Assembly: GCF_028767025.1 (NCBI RefSeq)
Contig: NZ_JAJQXX010000013.1
Location: 1-64,000, forward strand
DNA: 64,000 bases
Source of the DNA: Blautia sp. XA-2221
Lineage (GTDB): Bacteria; Bacillota; Clostridia; Lachnospirales; Lachnospiraceae
Reading direction: 5' to 3'
Positions 43,683 to 52,662 of this stretch are shown here, in pieces. The position numbers and the translations under genes are program-made. Under the pieces are notes generated by a model. It ran no database searches. It was not told the origin of the DNA and saw only the letters and a list, made by a program, of their open reading frames with translations. How positions within the stretch are numbered: position 1 is the first letter of the stretch; each line of letters begins with the position of its first letter.

Positions 43683-45232
43683 GCAGGAAACTGTTTTCTG
43701 AAAAGAAGAGTTTTCGGATAAAAAAACAGGAAAAAAGTCACGAGAAGAAAATTTATTCTCTGAGGCATCAGCTGGAATTTTTCTTTATTGGACTGCTTGT
43801 GGTTTCTATGTGTACCATTACTGCCATTAACTTTCTGTTTCTGGAACGGTATTATATTACAAAAAAAACAGAGGTTCTGGAGGCAGCGGTCAATGATCTT
43901 CAAAAACTGAAGATTGTAACAGATCCGGAAGGAAAAAGTACGGCAGAAATTTCTGACAGTCTGAAAAGAGAATGTTCGGAAAATAACCTCACCTGGATCA
44001 TAATCACAGTGGATGGCAAAGAGGTTGCCTCGGAAGGCGGCAATGAAAAAATGCTGCAGGCCCGTCTTATTGGTTATGCATATGATCTGGATGAGCAAAA
44101 TGACAGGACAAAAATTCTGGATTCAACAGATACCTATGTGATCCAGCAGGTCAGCGACAGATTTGTGGAAATGGATTATGTAGAAAGCTGGGGAACCCTG
44201 GACAATGGGTGCTTCTTCCTGATCCGGACTCCACTGGAAAGCATTCGTGACAGTGTGTTTATTTCCAACAGCTTTTACTTTTTTGTAGGGATACTGATCA
44301 TTGCCATCAGCGCAGTTATTTTATGGGCAGTGACAAAAAGGATCACCAATCCCATCAGCGAGCTGACGGTTCTTTCCAGCAGAATGAAAAATCTTGATTT
44401 TGATGCAAAATATAAATGCAGGGCAGGTAATGAGATCGATGAGCTTGGAGAAAATTTCAACAAAATGTCAGAAGAGTTGGAAAAGACTATTTCAGAGCTG
44501 AAATCTGTAAATAATCAGCTTCAGAAAGATATAGAGAATAAGATCCGTATTGACCAGCAGAGACAGGAATTTCTGAATAATGTGTCTCATGAACTGAAAA
44601 CTCCCATTGCTCTTGTGCAGGGATATGCAGAGGGCCTGAAGGAAAATATTTCAGATGATCCGGAAAGCAGAGAATTTTACTGTGATGTGATCATGGATGA
44701 GGCGGCCAAGATGAATAAACTTGTGAAAAATCTCCTGACGCTGAACCATCTGGAAGAAGGCCGGGACGAAGTAAAAATGGAACGCTTTGACATTGTAAGT
44801 CTGATAAAAGGTGTTCTTCAGTCCATGGACATTATGATTCAGCAGAAAGAGGCAAAAGTCAGCTTTGATACAGAGAACCCCGTGTATGTGTGGGCAGATG
44901 AATTCCGGATTGAAGAGGTTGTTACCAACTATACCAGCAATGCTCTGAATCATCTGGATGGAGACAGAGAAATCGAAATCTGTGTGTGCCCTGAAGGCGA
45001 CAGAGTGAAAATTACTGTGTTTAATACGGGAAGCCCAATACCGGAAGCAGATATTCCCAATCTCTGGAAAAAGTTTTATAAAGTGGATAAAGCAAGAACC
45101 AGAGAATATGGAGGAAGTGGAATCGGACTTTCTATTGTTAAGGCAATCATGGAAAGCCATAATCAGGAGTACGGTGTTCGCAATTATGATAATGGTGTAG
45201 AATTCTGGTTTACTCTTGACTGCGTAAATTAA
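43679..45232 (+). CDS. sensor histidine kinase with HAMP domain
   Basis: This 517-residue kinase has TM1 about 34-55, an extracellular domain of about 140 residues, and TM2 about 199-219. It has HAMP about 220-272 (RITNPISELTVLSSRMKNLDFDA...), then H-box NNVSHELKTPIALVQGYAEGLKE with His304. The ATPase domain includes WKKFYKVDKARTREYGGSGIGLSIVKAI. The plan is that of PhoR/ResE-like kinases. The signal is unknown. It is translationally coupled to its response regulator. Confidence 0.93.
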   Translation: MSRKLFSEKKSFRIKKQEKSHEKKIYSLRHQLEFFFIGLLVVSMCTITAINFLFLERYYITKKTEVLEAAVNDLQKLKIVTDPEGKSTAEISDSLKRECSENNLTWIIITVDGKEVASEGGNEKMLQARLIGYAYDLDEQNDRTKILDSTDTYVIQQVSDRFVEMDYVESWGTLDNGCFFLIRTPLESIRDSVFISNSFYFFVGILIIAISAVILWAVTKRITNPISELTVLSSRMKNLDFDAKYKCRAGNEIDELGENFNKMSEELEKTISELKSVNNQLQKDIENKIRIDQQRQEFLNNVSHELKTPIALVQGYAEGLKENISDDPESREFYCDVIMDEAAKMNKLVKNLLTLNHLEEGRDEVKMERFDIVSLIKGVLQSMDIMIQQKEAKVSFDTENPVYVWADEFRIEEVVTNYTSNALNHLDGDREIEICVCPEGDRVKITVFNTGSPIPEADIPNLWKKFYKVDKARTREYGGSGIGLSIVKAIMESHNQEYGVRNYDNGVEFWFTLDCVN

Positions 45233-45254
45233 TACAGAATATAGAAACAAAAAT

Positions 45255-45295
45255 CGACAGATGTGAAGAAAGCTCTTTGCATCTGTCGTTTTTTA
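45255..45295 (+). terminator. terminator after second two-component operon
   Basis: CGACAGATG (45255-45263) pairs with CATCTGTCG (from 45280), followed by TTTTTT. Confidence 0.88.
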
Positions 45296-45456
45296 GGGTA
45301 TACTTGACGTAGCCCATGGAAAATGGATACAGATACGAGTTGGTTTCAGTGATTTTGGACAGGATAAAAAGTAGAAATCCATTCTCTGAAATCAGTCAGC
45401 TGAAAATATCTGGCAGAAAAAAGGAATTTCAGTAATAAGATAAAGAGGTGACAATT

Positions 45457-46140
45457 ATGGCTCCTTTGTCAGGAGAGTGGCTGGAAGCGCTGAAAGGCGA
45501 GTTTCATCAGCCATATTATACTAAATTATACAAAACAGTTATGCAGGAATATAATACTCGAAAGATTTTTCCTCCTGCAGAAGATATGTTTAATGCATTT
45601 CATTTTACGCCGCTCAGCGAAGTAAAAGTGGTGATTCTGGGACAGGACCCCTATCATAACGACGGACAGGCTCACGGCCTGTGTTTTTCTGTAAAAAAAG
45701 ATGTGGAGATTCCGCCGTCTCTTGTAAATATTTATCAGGAGCTCCATGATGATCTGGGCTGTTATATTCCGGATAACGGATATCTGGAAAAGTGGGCTCA
45801 TCAGGGAGTGCTTCTGCTGAATACTGTGCTTACTGTACGGGCGCATCAGGCCAATTCTCACAGAGGGATCGGCTGGGAGCAGTTTACCGATGCCGCAATC
45901 CGTATTCTCAATGAACAGGATCGTCCAATTGTATTTCTTCTTTGGGGACGTCCGGCCCAGATGAAAAAATCCATGCTGAACAATCCGAAGCATTTGATCC
46001 TGGAAGCGCCTCATCCAAGTCCGCTGTCTGCGTACAGAGGATTTTTCGGATGCAGACATTTCAGCAGGACAAACGAATTTTTAAGAGAAAACGGTCTGGA
46101 GCCAGTTGACTGGCAGATCGAAAATAAAGAGCAGGTGTGA
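45457..46140 (+). CDS. ung: uracil-DNA glycosylase
   Basis: The 227-residue family 1 enzyme removes uracil from DNA. Active-site motifs are GQDPYHNDGQAHGLCFSV (water-activating loop) and HPSPLSAYRGFFGCRHFS (minor-groove loop). The frame reaches GTG 45448, but that codon overlaps the AAAGAGGTG site; ATG 45457 is the better start. The flippase gene follows 10 bp later, so the two are probably cotranscribed. Confidence 0.96.
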   Translation: MAPLSGEWLEALKGEFHQPYYTKLYKTVMQEYNTRKIFPPAEDMFNAFHFTPLSEVKVVILGQDPYHNDGQAHGLCFSVKKDVEIPPSLVNIYQELHDDLGCYIPDNGYLEKWAHQGVLLLNTVLTVRAHQANSHRGIGWEQFTDAAIRILNEQDRPIVFLLWGRPAQMKKSMLNNPKHLILEAPHPSPLSAYRGFFGCRHFSRTNEFLRENGLEPVDWQIENKEQV

Positions 46141-46150
46141 AGGAGACATC

Positions 46151-47764
46151 ATGGGAAAAAAGAATAATCTTGTAAGAAATGCCTCCTTTTTGATGATCGC
46201 GGCAATGATATCCAAGATCATAGGTCTTTTGTATAAAAGCCCTTTATCCTCTATTGTTGGAAATATGGGAATGGGTTATATCAGCCTTGCTCAGAATGCA
46301 TATATGATCCTTTTGATGATCGCATCTTTCAGTATTCCTCAGGCAGTATCGAAGCTGATTTCCGAAAGGATTGCTTTAAGAGATTACAAAAATGCACAGA
46401 AAATATTCAGGGGATCTATGATCTATGCGGCTGTGGTAGGCGGAGCAGTAGCTCTTTTCTGCCTTTTCGGCGCCAGATTTATTATTCCCCGTAATCAGCC
46501 GAATGCAGTTCTGGCTTTGCAGATTTTATCCCCTACCATATTCCTTTCCGGAATTCTTGGCGTGTACAGGGGATATTTTCAGGCATACAGAAATATGCTT
46601 CCCACATCAGTTTCTCAGATCCTGGAACAGATTTTTAATGCCATTGTAAGTCTTCTTGCGGCATGGCTTTTTATCAGAAATCTTTCAGACGGGACACCTG
46701 AACAGGTGGCAAAATGGGGAGCTGCCGGTTCGACAGTGGGAACAACTGCCGGAGTAGTGACAGCGCTTTTGTTTATGATAATGGTTTACGGAATGAACCG
46801 AAAAGGCATTCGTGCCAGAGTAAAAAGCGATCGGAGACACAGAGAAAAATCATATGGGGATATTCTGAAACTGATCATGCTGATCGTATCTCCTATTATC
46901 CTCAGCGCATTTATTTATAATGTAAACGGGTATCTGAACGGGGTTCTTTATTCGGAAATCCTTGGAACGCAGGGGGCAGATGCAGACCAGTTAAGTATGA
47001 TGTATGCGGAGTATGCAACATATTTTATGAGCATCATCAATATTCCTCTGACACTTTCCAGCGCTGCGCCCACCTCTATGATACCTGAGGTTTCCGCTCT
47101 TTATGCTACAGGCGCAGTAAAAGAAACCAGAAGAAAAATTGACCAGACAGTACAGCTTTCCATGTTTATTTCTGTTCCCTGTGCAGTGGGACTGGCTGTT
47201 CTTGCGCAGCCCATTGTGTCTCTGCTGTTTGGAGGAACCAATGGTATAGCCGGAAAGCTTTTGATGCTGGGTTCCTTTACGATCCTGTTAAATGGAATGT
47301 CAAATATTTCAAACGGAGTGCTTCAGGGAATCGGAAGACCAAAGATTCCAATGATCACCGCTGCAGTAGCGCTGGTGGTAGATGTGATAGCAGTTGTTCT
47401 GCTGTTACTTTTTACAGATCTTGGAATTTATTCTTTGCTGGTTGCAATGATTATTTATGCGGTTGTTGTATGTATCCTGAATGACAGAGCTATGAAAAGA
47501 TATCTTCGATACAAAAATCCGTGGAGATCTGCGTATCTGAATCCGATTCTCGCATCTGTTCCTATGGGAGCTGTGGCAGGTCTTGTATATTATGGCCTGT
47601 ACAGACTGATCCAGTCAAATGTAATTTGTCTGTGCCTTTCCATTGCTCTGGCAGGAGCTACCTATTTTATGGTATATATTCTGCTGGAAAAACCTTCTCA
47701 GGAGTGGCTGAGAAGAATGCCGGGAGGCGCTGTTCTGGTAAAAATATTTGGAAGAATGTTTTAA
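46151..47764 (+). CDS. SpoVB-like polysaccharide/lipid flippase
   Basis: The 537-residue protein has about 14 membrane helices. It begins KKNNLVRNASFLMIAAMISKIIGLLYKSPLSSIVG, the start of the MOP-superfamily polysaccharide exporter group that includes SpoVB and YtgP. It probably flips a lipid-linked cell-wall or spore-cortex precursor across the membrane. The exact paralogue cannot be decided. The frame extends to 46106, but GAAGGAGACATC precedes ATG 46151. Confidence 0.88.
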   Translation: MGKKNNLVRNASFLMIAAMISKIIGLLYKSPLSSIVGNMGMGYISLAQNAYMILLMIASFSIPQAVSKLISERIALRDYKNAQKIFRGSMIYAAVVGGAVALFCLFGARFIIPRNQPNAVLALQILSPTIFLSGILGVYRGYFQAYRNMLPTSVSQILEQIFNAIVSLLAAWLFIRNLSDGTPEQVAKWGAAGSTVGTTAGVVTALLFMIMVYGMNRKGIRARVKSDRRHREKSYGDILKLIMLIVSPIILSAFIYNVNGYLNGVLYSEILGTQGADADQLSMMYAEYATYFMSIINIPLTLSSAAPTSMIPEVSALYATGAVKETRRKIDQTVQLSMFISVPCAVGLAVLAQPIVSLLFGGTNGIAGKLLMLGSFTILLNGMSNISNGVLQGIGRPKIPMITAAVALVVDVIAVVLLLLFTDLGIYSLLVAMIIYAVVVCILNDRAMKRYLRYKNPWRSAYLNPILASVPMGAVAGLVYYGLYRLIQSNVICLCLSIALAGATYFMVYILLEKPSQEWLRRMPGGAVLVKIFGRMF

Positions 47765-47787
47765 GTTAATGAAAATGTAGAACAGAT

Positions 47788-47817
47788 AAAAAGTCCCTCA
47801 GTATCGGGGGACTTTTT
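47788..47817. terminator. terminator overlapping the end of the alkyltransferase gene
   Basis: AAAAGTCCC (47788 on) pairs with GGGGACTTTTT over a short tcagtatcg loop. Its right arm lies inside the last codons of the minus-strand gene (47798-48298), so the hairpin serves the flippase transcript and begins before the opposing stop. Confidence 0.8.
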
Positions 47818-48298
47818 CCAGTTCCAGAAGCTTTAGTTTGCGTTCCAGTCCTCCGGCGTATCCGGTAAGACTTCCATTGCTTCCAAGCACTCTGTGACAT
47901 GGCACGATAACAGAAACCGGATTGTGAGAAACCGCATTTCCTACAGCCTGTGCAGACATGCGTTCCAGACCTCGTTTTTGTGCAAGAACAGCAGCGATTT
48001 CTCCATAAGTGACCGTGGTTCCATAAGGGATATCACAAAGAATTTTCCATACTTCTTTCTGAAATTCTGTTCCTTTCAGATGTAGAGGAACAGAAAAATC
48101 CGGTTCCTGTCCGGAAAAATAAAGATTGAGCCAGCGCTTTGCCAGATCCAATACAGAATATGATTTTTCCTCATGACTTTCGTCCAGATGAAGAGCAAAA
48201 TATTTTTGTCCGTAAAACCATAATCCTGTCAGTCCCATATCGTCCGCAGCCAGAAGAATTTTGCCAAGAGGAGATTGATAACGGCTGATATACTGCAT
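47798..48298 (-). CDS. ogt: methylated-DNA--protein-cysteine methyltransferase
   Basis: The 166-residue protein has the active-site motif VIVPCHRVLGSNGSLTGYAGG, in which the Cys takes the alkyl group from O6-alkylguanine in a suicidal reaction. The conserved helix-turn-helix block IPYGTTVTYGEIAAVL precedes it. Length suits the single-domain Ogt group. It is convergent with the flippase gene. Confidence 0.94.
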   Translation of the reverse strand: MQYISRYQSPLGKILLAADDMGLTGLWFYGQKYFALHLDESHEEKSYSVLDLAKRWLNLYFSGQEPDFSVPLHLKGTEFQKEVWKILCDIPYGTTVTYGEIAAVLAQKRGLERMSAQAVGNAVSHNPVSVIVPCHRVLGSNGSLTGYAGGLERKLKLLELEKVPRY

Positions 48299-48475
48299 AA
48301 TACCTCCATGTAAGTGTGTTTTATGGGCGTATTATAATTCTTTCTGGGAGGAAAAACAAGACACGTATATTGTACAAAATATAAACAAGAAAATTTAATT
48401 TCAGTAAAAAACTTACTTGATTTCATTTGTCAGTTTACTTTTTGATGTTTGTTTGTGCTCTGCGGTAATTTTTAA

Positions 48476-48504
48476 TTGAGATACCCCAAAAAGTATGTTA
48501 AACT
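48476..48504 (+). promoter_or_regulatory. candidate promoter of first DegV gene
   Basis: TTGAGA (48476-48481), a 17-bp spacer and TAAACT (48499-48504). This is a moderate match to sigma-A. Confidence 0.4.
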
Positions 48505-48552
48505 GTATACAGCATGTATTTTTCAGGATAAAGAAAATAAGGAGAATGCAGT

Positions 48553-49422
48553 ATGAGGAAAATTGCTATTGTAACTGACAGCAACAGTGGCATTACGCAG
48601 GACGAGGGAAGAAAGCTTGGGATTTCTGTTCTGCCGATGCCCTTTTATATTAATGAAGTGATGTATCTGGAGGGAGTTACTCTTTCTCAGGAAGAATTTT
48701 ATGAGCGCCTGAAAAAAGACGAGCCTATTTCCACTTCGCAGCCAAATCCGGGCGAAGTCTGCGGACTGTGGGATACACTTTTAAAGGAATATGATGAAAT
48801 CGTGCATATTCCCATGTCAAGCGGACTGAGCGCTTCCTGTGAGACAGCTATGGGACTTGCCCGCGACTATGAGGGTAAAGTTCAGGTTGTGGATAATCAG
48901 AGAATTTCTGTAACTCAGAAACAGTCCGTACTGGATGCTCTTGCTCTTGCTCAGGCAGGTAAAAATGCTGCGGAGATCCGCGAGATCCTGGAGGCAGAAA
49001 AGCTGGAATCAAGTATTTATATTACTTTGGAAACCCTAAAATATCTTAAAAAAGGCGGACGTATCACTCCGGCTGCGGCAGCGATTGGTACAGTTTTGAA
49101 CCTGAAGCCGGTACTTCAGATACAGGGCGAAAAGCTGGATGCTTATTCTAAGGTAAGAGGCAAAAAGCAGGCAAAGAGAGTAATGCTGAAGGCTCTGAAA
49201 GAGGATCTTGACAATCGGTTTGCAGAATATGCAGAAAATGGTGATATGTGCCTTGAAATGGCATATACAGGAAACCGGGAGGAAGCAGAGGAATTCAAAA
49301 AAGAGGTTCAGGAAATGTTTCCGGATTATGAAATTCAGATGGATCCTCTTTCCTTAAGTGTTGCCTGTCATATCGGACATGGTGCGCTTGCAGTTGCTTT
49401 AACAAAAAAGGCTACAGTCTGA
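48553..49422 (+). CDS. DegV family fatty-acid-binding protein
   Basis: This 289-residue protein begins RKIAIVTDSNSGI, the first strand with the conserved T/S-DS of DegV. It contains HIPMSSGLSASCETA and the ETLKYLKKGGRITPAAAAIGTVLNLKPVLQI segment, which line the fatty-acid pocket. DegV (FakB) proteins present fatty acids to the kinase FakA for phosphorylation. No fakA-like gene is in the window. argS follows 35 bp later. Confidence 0.92.
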   Translation: MRKIAIVTDSNSGITQDEGRKLGISVLPMPFYINEVMYLEGVTLSQEEFYERLKKDEPISTSQPNPGEVCGLWDTLLKEYDEIVHIPMSSGLSASCETAMGLARDYEGKVQVVDNQRISVTQKQSVLDALALAQAGKNAAEIREILEAEKLESSIYITLETLKYLKKGGRITPAAAAIGTVLNLKPVLQIQGEKLDAYSKVRGKKQAKRVMLKALKEDLDNRFAEYAENGDMCLEMAYTGNREEAEEFKKEVQEMFPDYEIQMDPLSLSVACHIGHGALAVALTKKATV

Positions 49423-49457
49423 AAAAAGAAAAGAATAAATACGAGGAGTCATAAGAC

Positions 49458-51224
49458 ATGAAAAAACTGATGGAAATTATGGCAGAGGAGCTTTCCTCAG
49501 CCTTTGAAAAAGCCGGATATGATCCGGAATACGGAAAGGTAACAGTATCCAACAGACCGGATCTCTGTGAGTTCCAGTGCAACGGGGCAATGGCAGGAGC
49601 CAAGGCATACAAAAAAGCTCCGTTTATGATCGCTGATGATGTGGTGGAATATTTAAAAGACAGCCAGGTATTTTCTGTGGCAGAGGTGGTAAAACCGGGA
49701 TTTATCAATCTGAAAGTAAAAGAAGAGTTTCTTGCGGATTATCTGAAAGAAATGGCGGAAGATCCTAAATTTTCTGTTGCCCAGGCAGAAAATCCCAAAA
49801 CGATCATTATTGATTATGGCGGACCAAATGTGGCAAAACCACTTCATGTAGGTCATCTTCGTTCTGCCATTATCGGAGAGAGCATCAAGAGAATCGGTCG
49901 TTTTGTAGGTCATAAAGTGATCGGTGACGTACATCTGGGCGATTGGGGACTTCAGATGGGACTGATCATCACAGAGTTGAAACACCGTAAACCGGAACTG
50001 GTATATTTTGATGACAGCTATCAGGGAGAATACCCTGCAGAAGCGCCGTTTACCATTGGGGAACTGGAAGAGATTTATCCATGTGCCAGCGGAAAATCCA
50101 AAGAGGATGAGGATTACCGCAACGAGGCCCTGGAGGCAACTCATCTTCTGCAGCAGGGAAAACCGGGATATATGGCTCTCTGGAACCATATCATGCAGGT
50201 TTCTGTAACAGACCTTAAAAGAAATTATGATAATCTGAACGTTTCCTTTGACTTGTGGAAAAAGGAATCGGACGCACAGCCTTATATTCCGGATATGGTT
50301 CAGGCAATGAAGGATCAGGGATTTGCATATGAAGATCAGGGCGCTCTTGTTGTAGATGTAAAGGAAGATACAGATACGAAGGAAATTCCTCCTTGTATGC
50401 TTTTAAAATCAGACGGCGCCTCCCTTTATACAACAACTGATCTCGCAACCATCGTAGAGCGTATGAAACTTTATGAGCCGGACGAGATTCTTTATGTGGT
50501 GGATAAACGTCAGGAGCTTCATTTTATCCAGGTGTTCCGCTGCGCCAGAAAGACCGGTCTTGTGAAAGAGGACACCAAACTTTCTTTCCTTGGTTTCGGT
50601 ACCATGAACGGAAAAGACGGCAAGCCTTTCAAGACAAGAGAAGGCGGTGTTATGCGTCTGGAACGCCTGATTGCAGATATTGACCAGGAAATGTACAGCA
50701 AAATTGTAGAAAACAGAAGTGTAAAAGATAAGGATGCCACAGAAACAGCTCAGATTGTAGGTTTGTCTGCAATTAAGTACGGGGATCTTTCCAATCAGGC
50801 AACCAAGGATTATGTTTTTGATATTGATCGCTTTACTTCTTTTGAGGGAAATACAGGCCCGTACATTCTTTATACGATTGTCCGGATCAAATCTATTCTG
50901 AACCGTTATATGGAAGAGGGAGGAAGCCTCGAAGGGATCAGGATGCTTCCGGCAGTAAACAGCAGTCAGAAGAACCTGATGCTGGAGCTGACAAAATTCG
51001 GCGCAACCGTGGAGAATGCTTTTGAGGAAAAAGCGCCTCATAAGATCTGCGCATATATTTATGAGGTTTCCAATGCATTTAACAGCTTTTATCATGGAAC
51101 AAAGATCTTAAGCGAGGAAGATCAGGCACAGAAGGAATCTTTCCTGAAGCTTCTTGATGTGACCAAAGGAATTCTGGAGACAAGCATTGATCTTCTGGGA
51201 TTTTCCGCACCGGATCGTATGTAA
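49458..51224 (+). CDS. argS: arginyl-tRNA synthetase
   Basis: The 588-residue class I synthetase has a HIGH-type motif in PNVAKPLHVGHLRSAIIGE and a KMSKS-like loop FGTMNGKDGKPFKTREGG. It has the N-terminal additional domain typical of ArgRS and the C-terminal helical anticodon domain ending DLLGFSAPDRM. It charges tRNA-Arg. A GGAGTC site precedes the start. No T-box was seen upstream. Confidence 0.96.
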   Translation: MKKLMEIMAEELSSAFEKAGYDPEYGKVTVSNRPDLCEFQCNGAMAGAKAYKKAPFMIADDVVEYLKDSQVFSVAEVVKPGFINLKVKEEFLADYLKEMAEDPKFSVAQAENPKTIIIDYGGPNVAKPLHVGHLRSAIIGESIKRIGRFVGHKVIGDVHLGDWGLQMGLIITELKHRKPELVYFDDSYQGEYPAEAPFTIGELEEIYPCASGKSKEDEDYRNEALEATHLLQQGKPGYMALWNHIMQVSVTDLKRNYDNLNVSFDLWKKESDAQPYIPDMVQAMKDQGFAYEDQGALVVDVKEDTDTKEIPPCMLLKSDGASLYTTTDLATIVERMKLYEPDEILYVVDKRQELHFIQVFRCARKTGLVKEDTKLSFLGFGTMNGKDGKPFKTREGGVMRLERLIADIDQEMYSKIVENRSVKDKDATETAQIVGLSAIKYGDLSNQATKDYVFDIDRFTSFEGNTGPYILYTIVRIKSILNRYMEEGGSLEGIRMLPAVNSSQKNLMLELTKFGATVENAFEEKAPHKICAYIYEVSNAFNSFYHGTKILSEEDQAQKESFLKLLDVTKGILETSIDLLGFSAPDRM

Positions 51225-51252
51225 AATATTACAGAGATTTATTTTTTAATAT

Positions 51253-51299
51253 CCGTCAGACTGCGCTGCGGCTTATGCCCGGCCTTCTGGCGGTTTTTT
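51253..51299 (+). terminator. argS terminator
   Basis: CCGTCAGA (51253-51260) pairs with TCTGGCGG (51286-51293), followed by TTTTTT. Confidence 0.8.
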
Positions 51300-51311
51300 G
51301 ATATAAAAATC

Positions 51312-51340
51312 TTGAATTGGTTGTAAATGTGTGGTACGAT
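51312..51340 (+). promoter_or_regulatory. promoter of the GntR-ABC operon
   Basis: TTGAAT (51312-51317), a 17-bp spacer and TACGAT (51335-51340), directly upstream of the operator at 51343. Confidence 0.65.
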
Positions 51341-51342
51341 AA

Positions 51343-51365
51343 GTGTATCAATACAGTTAATACAC
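51343..51365 (+). promoter_or_regulatory. GntR (YtrA-type) operator, inverted repeat
   Basis: A 23-bp near-palindrome has arms GTGTATcAA and TTaATACAC around tacag. It lies 2 bp after the -10, covering the transcription start, where a bound repressor blocks polymerase. Autoregulation by the following gene is the usual pattern for YtrA regulators. Confidence 0.7.
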
Positions 51366-51391
51366 TGTAGGCCGGAAGGGAGGAAAGTCTT

Positions 51392-51763
51392 ATTATTATT
51401 TTAGATTATCAGGATCGCAGGCCCATTTATGAGCAGGTGACAGAAAAATTTCGCATGCTGATCTATAGGGAAGCTCTTCCGGCAGGAAGCCGACTTCCAT
51501 CTGTCCGTCAGCTTGCCATGGAGCTTTCTATTAATCCCAATACCATACAGAGAGCTTATACGGAACTGGAGCAGGAGGGGCTGATTTATCCGGTCAAGGG
51601 AAAAGGGAATTTTGTGGCAGAGTCTGATCAGATATTGAAAATAAAAAAAGAAGATTATCACAAAGAATTTATGCAGACTGTACGCAAAGGAAAGAACCTG
51701 GGTGTACAGATGGAAGAGATGGTGCAGGCAATAAACGTCTGTTATGAGGAGGAAGACCAATGA
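51392..51763 (+). CDS. GntR family regulator, YtrA type, with apparent ATT start
   Basis: The 123-residue protein has a winged helix-turn-helix domain (SRLPSVRQLAMELSINPNTIQRAYTELEQEGLIYPVKGKGNFV) and a short C-terminal dimer helix, as in YtrA. The N terminus read from ATT 51392 (IILDYQDRRPIYEQVTEKF) matches the family, but no ATG, GTG or TTG is available. An in-frame TAG lies at 51368-51370, and GGGAGGA at 51378-51384 has 7-nt spacing to the ATT. The next normal start is GTG 51437, which would lose the first helix. It overlaps the ATPase gene by 4 bp. Confidence 0.8.
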   Translation: MIILDYQDRRPIYEQVTEKFRMLIYREALPAGSRLPSVRQLAMELSINPNTIQRAYTELEQEGLIYPVKGKGNFVAESDQILKIKKEDYHKEFMQTVRKGKNLGVQMEEMVQAINVCYEEEDQ

Positions 51764-52662
51764 TAGAGATAAAAAACTGCAGTAAATCCTTTGGCACTGT
51801 CAAAGCAGCAGATAAAATTTCTCTTGAAATAGGAGAAAGAGAAGTTTTTGGTCTGGTGGGAAGCAATGGCGCAGGTAAAAGTACACTTCTTCGTATGGCA
51901 GCAGGAATCCTGAAGCCGGATGAGGGAGAAATACAGATAGACGGCGAATGTGTATATGATAATGAGAACGCAAAATCAAGTCTTTTTTACATATCGGACG
52001 ACAGTTATTTTCCGGCGGATTACACACCACGGGATATGGCGGATTTTTACAGATATTATTATCCGAAATTCGATGTACAGAGATTCTCAAAATTTATGAG
52101 ACAGTTTCGCATGGATGATAAAAAAAGAATCAGCACTTTTTCAAAAGGAATGAAAAAACAGCTCCTTGTGCTTCTTGGAGTCAGCGCAGGGACAAAATAT
52201 CTGCTTTGTGATGAAACTTTTGACGGACTTGATCCGGTTATGCGCCAGGCAGTAAAAAGCCTTTTTGCAGCAGAGATCATGAGCAGGGAATTTACACCGG
52301 TGATCGCGTCTCACAATCTGAGAGAACTGGAGGATATCTGTGATCATGTGGGACTTCTGTACAAAGGAGGAATCCTGCTTTCCAGAGATCTGGAGGATAT
52401 GAAATTTCATATCCATAAGATCCAGTGTGTACTGAAAGACAAAGAGCAGGAACGTCAGCTTCAGAAAGAAATGGATGTATTGAAGATGGAGCACCAGGGA
52501 TCTCTGCTGCTTCTGACAGTCAGAGGGACCCGGGAACAGATCATGGAGAAGATACAGGGGAAAAATCCTCTGTTCTGCGAAATTCTTCCACTGACATTGG
52601 AGGAAATTTTTATCAGTGAAACGGAGGTGGCTGGATATGAAGTTAAAAATCTGTTCTTCTGA
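51760..52662 (+). CDS. ABC transporter ATPase (YtrB-like)
   Basis: The 300-residue ATPase has Walker A GSNGAGKST. Its signature is FSKGMKKQLLVLLG, and its Walker B is LLCDETFDGLDP, where the usual LLLDEPT is altered (the catalytic Glu is kept). The following block, PVIASHNLRELEDICDHVGLL, carries the H-loop. This CDETFDGLDP variant is common in the group paired with GntR/YtrA regulators. It overlaps the GntR gene by 4 bp and the permease gene by 26 bp. Confidence 0.88.
   Translation: MIEIKNCSKSFGTVKAADKISLEIGEREVFGLVGSNGAGKSTLLRMAAGILKPDEGEIQIDGECVYDNENAKSSLFYISDDSYFPADYTPRDMADFYRYYYPKFDVQRFSKFMRQFRMDDKKRISTFSKGMKKQLLVLLGVSAGTKYLLCDETFDGLDPVMRQAVKSLFAAEIMSREFTPVIASHNLRELEDICDHVGLLYKGGILLSRDLEDMKFHIHKIQCVLKDKEQERQLQKEMDVLKMEHQGSLLLLTVRGTREQIMEKIQGKNPLFCEILPLTLEEIFISETEVAGYEVKNLFF

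Noticed and set aside
50409-51095. 228-codon antisense ORF over argS
   Set aside because: Shadow frame, Cys/His-rich, no recognisable domain.
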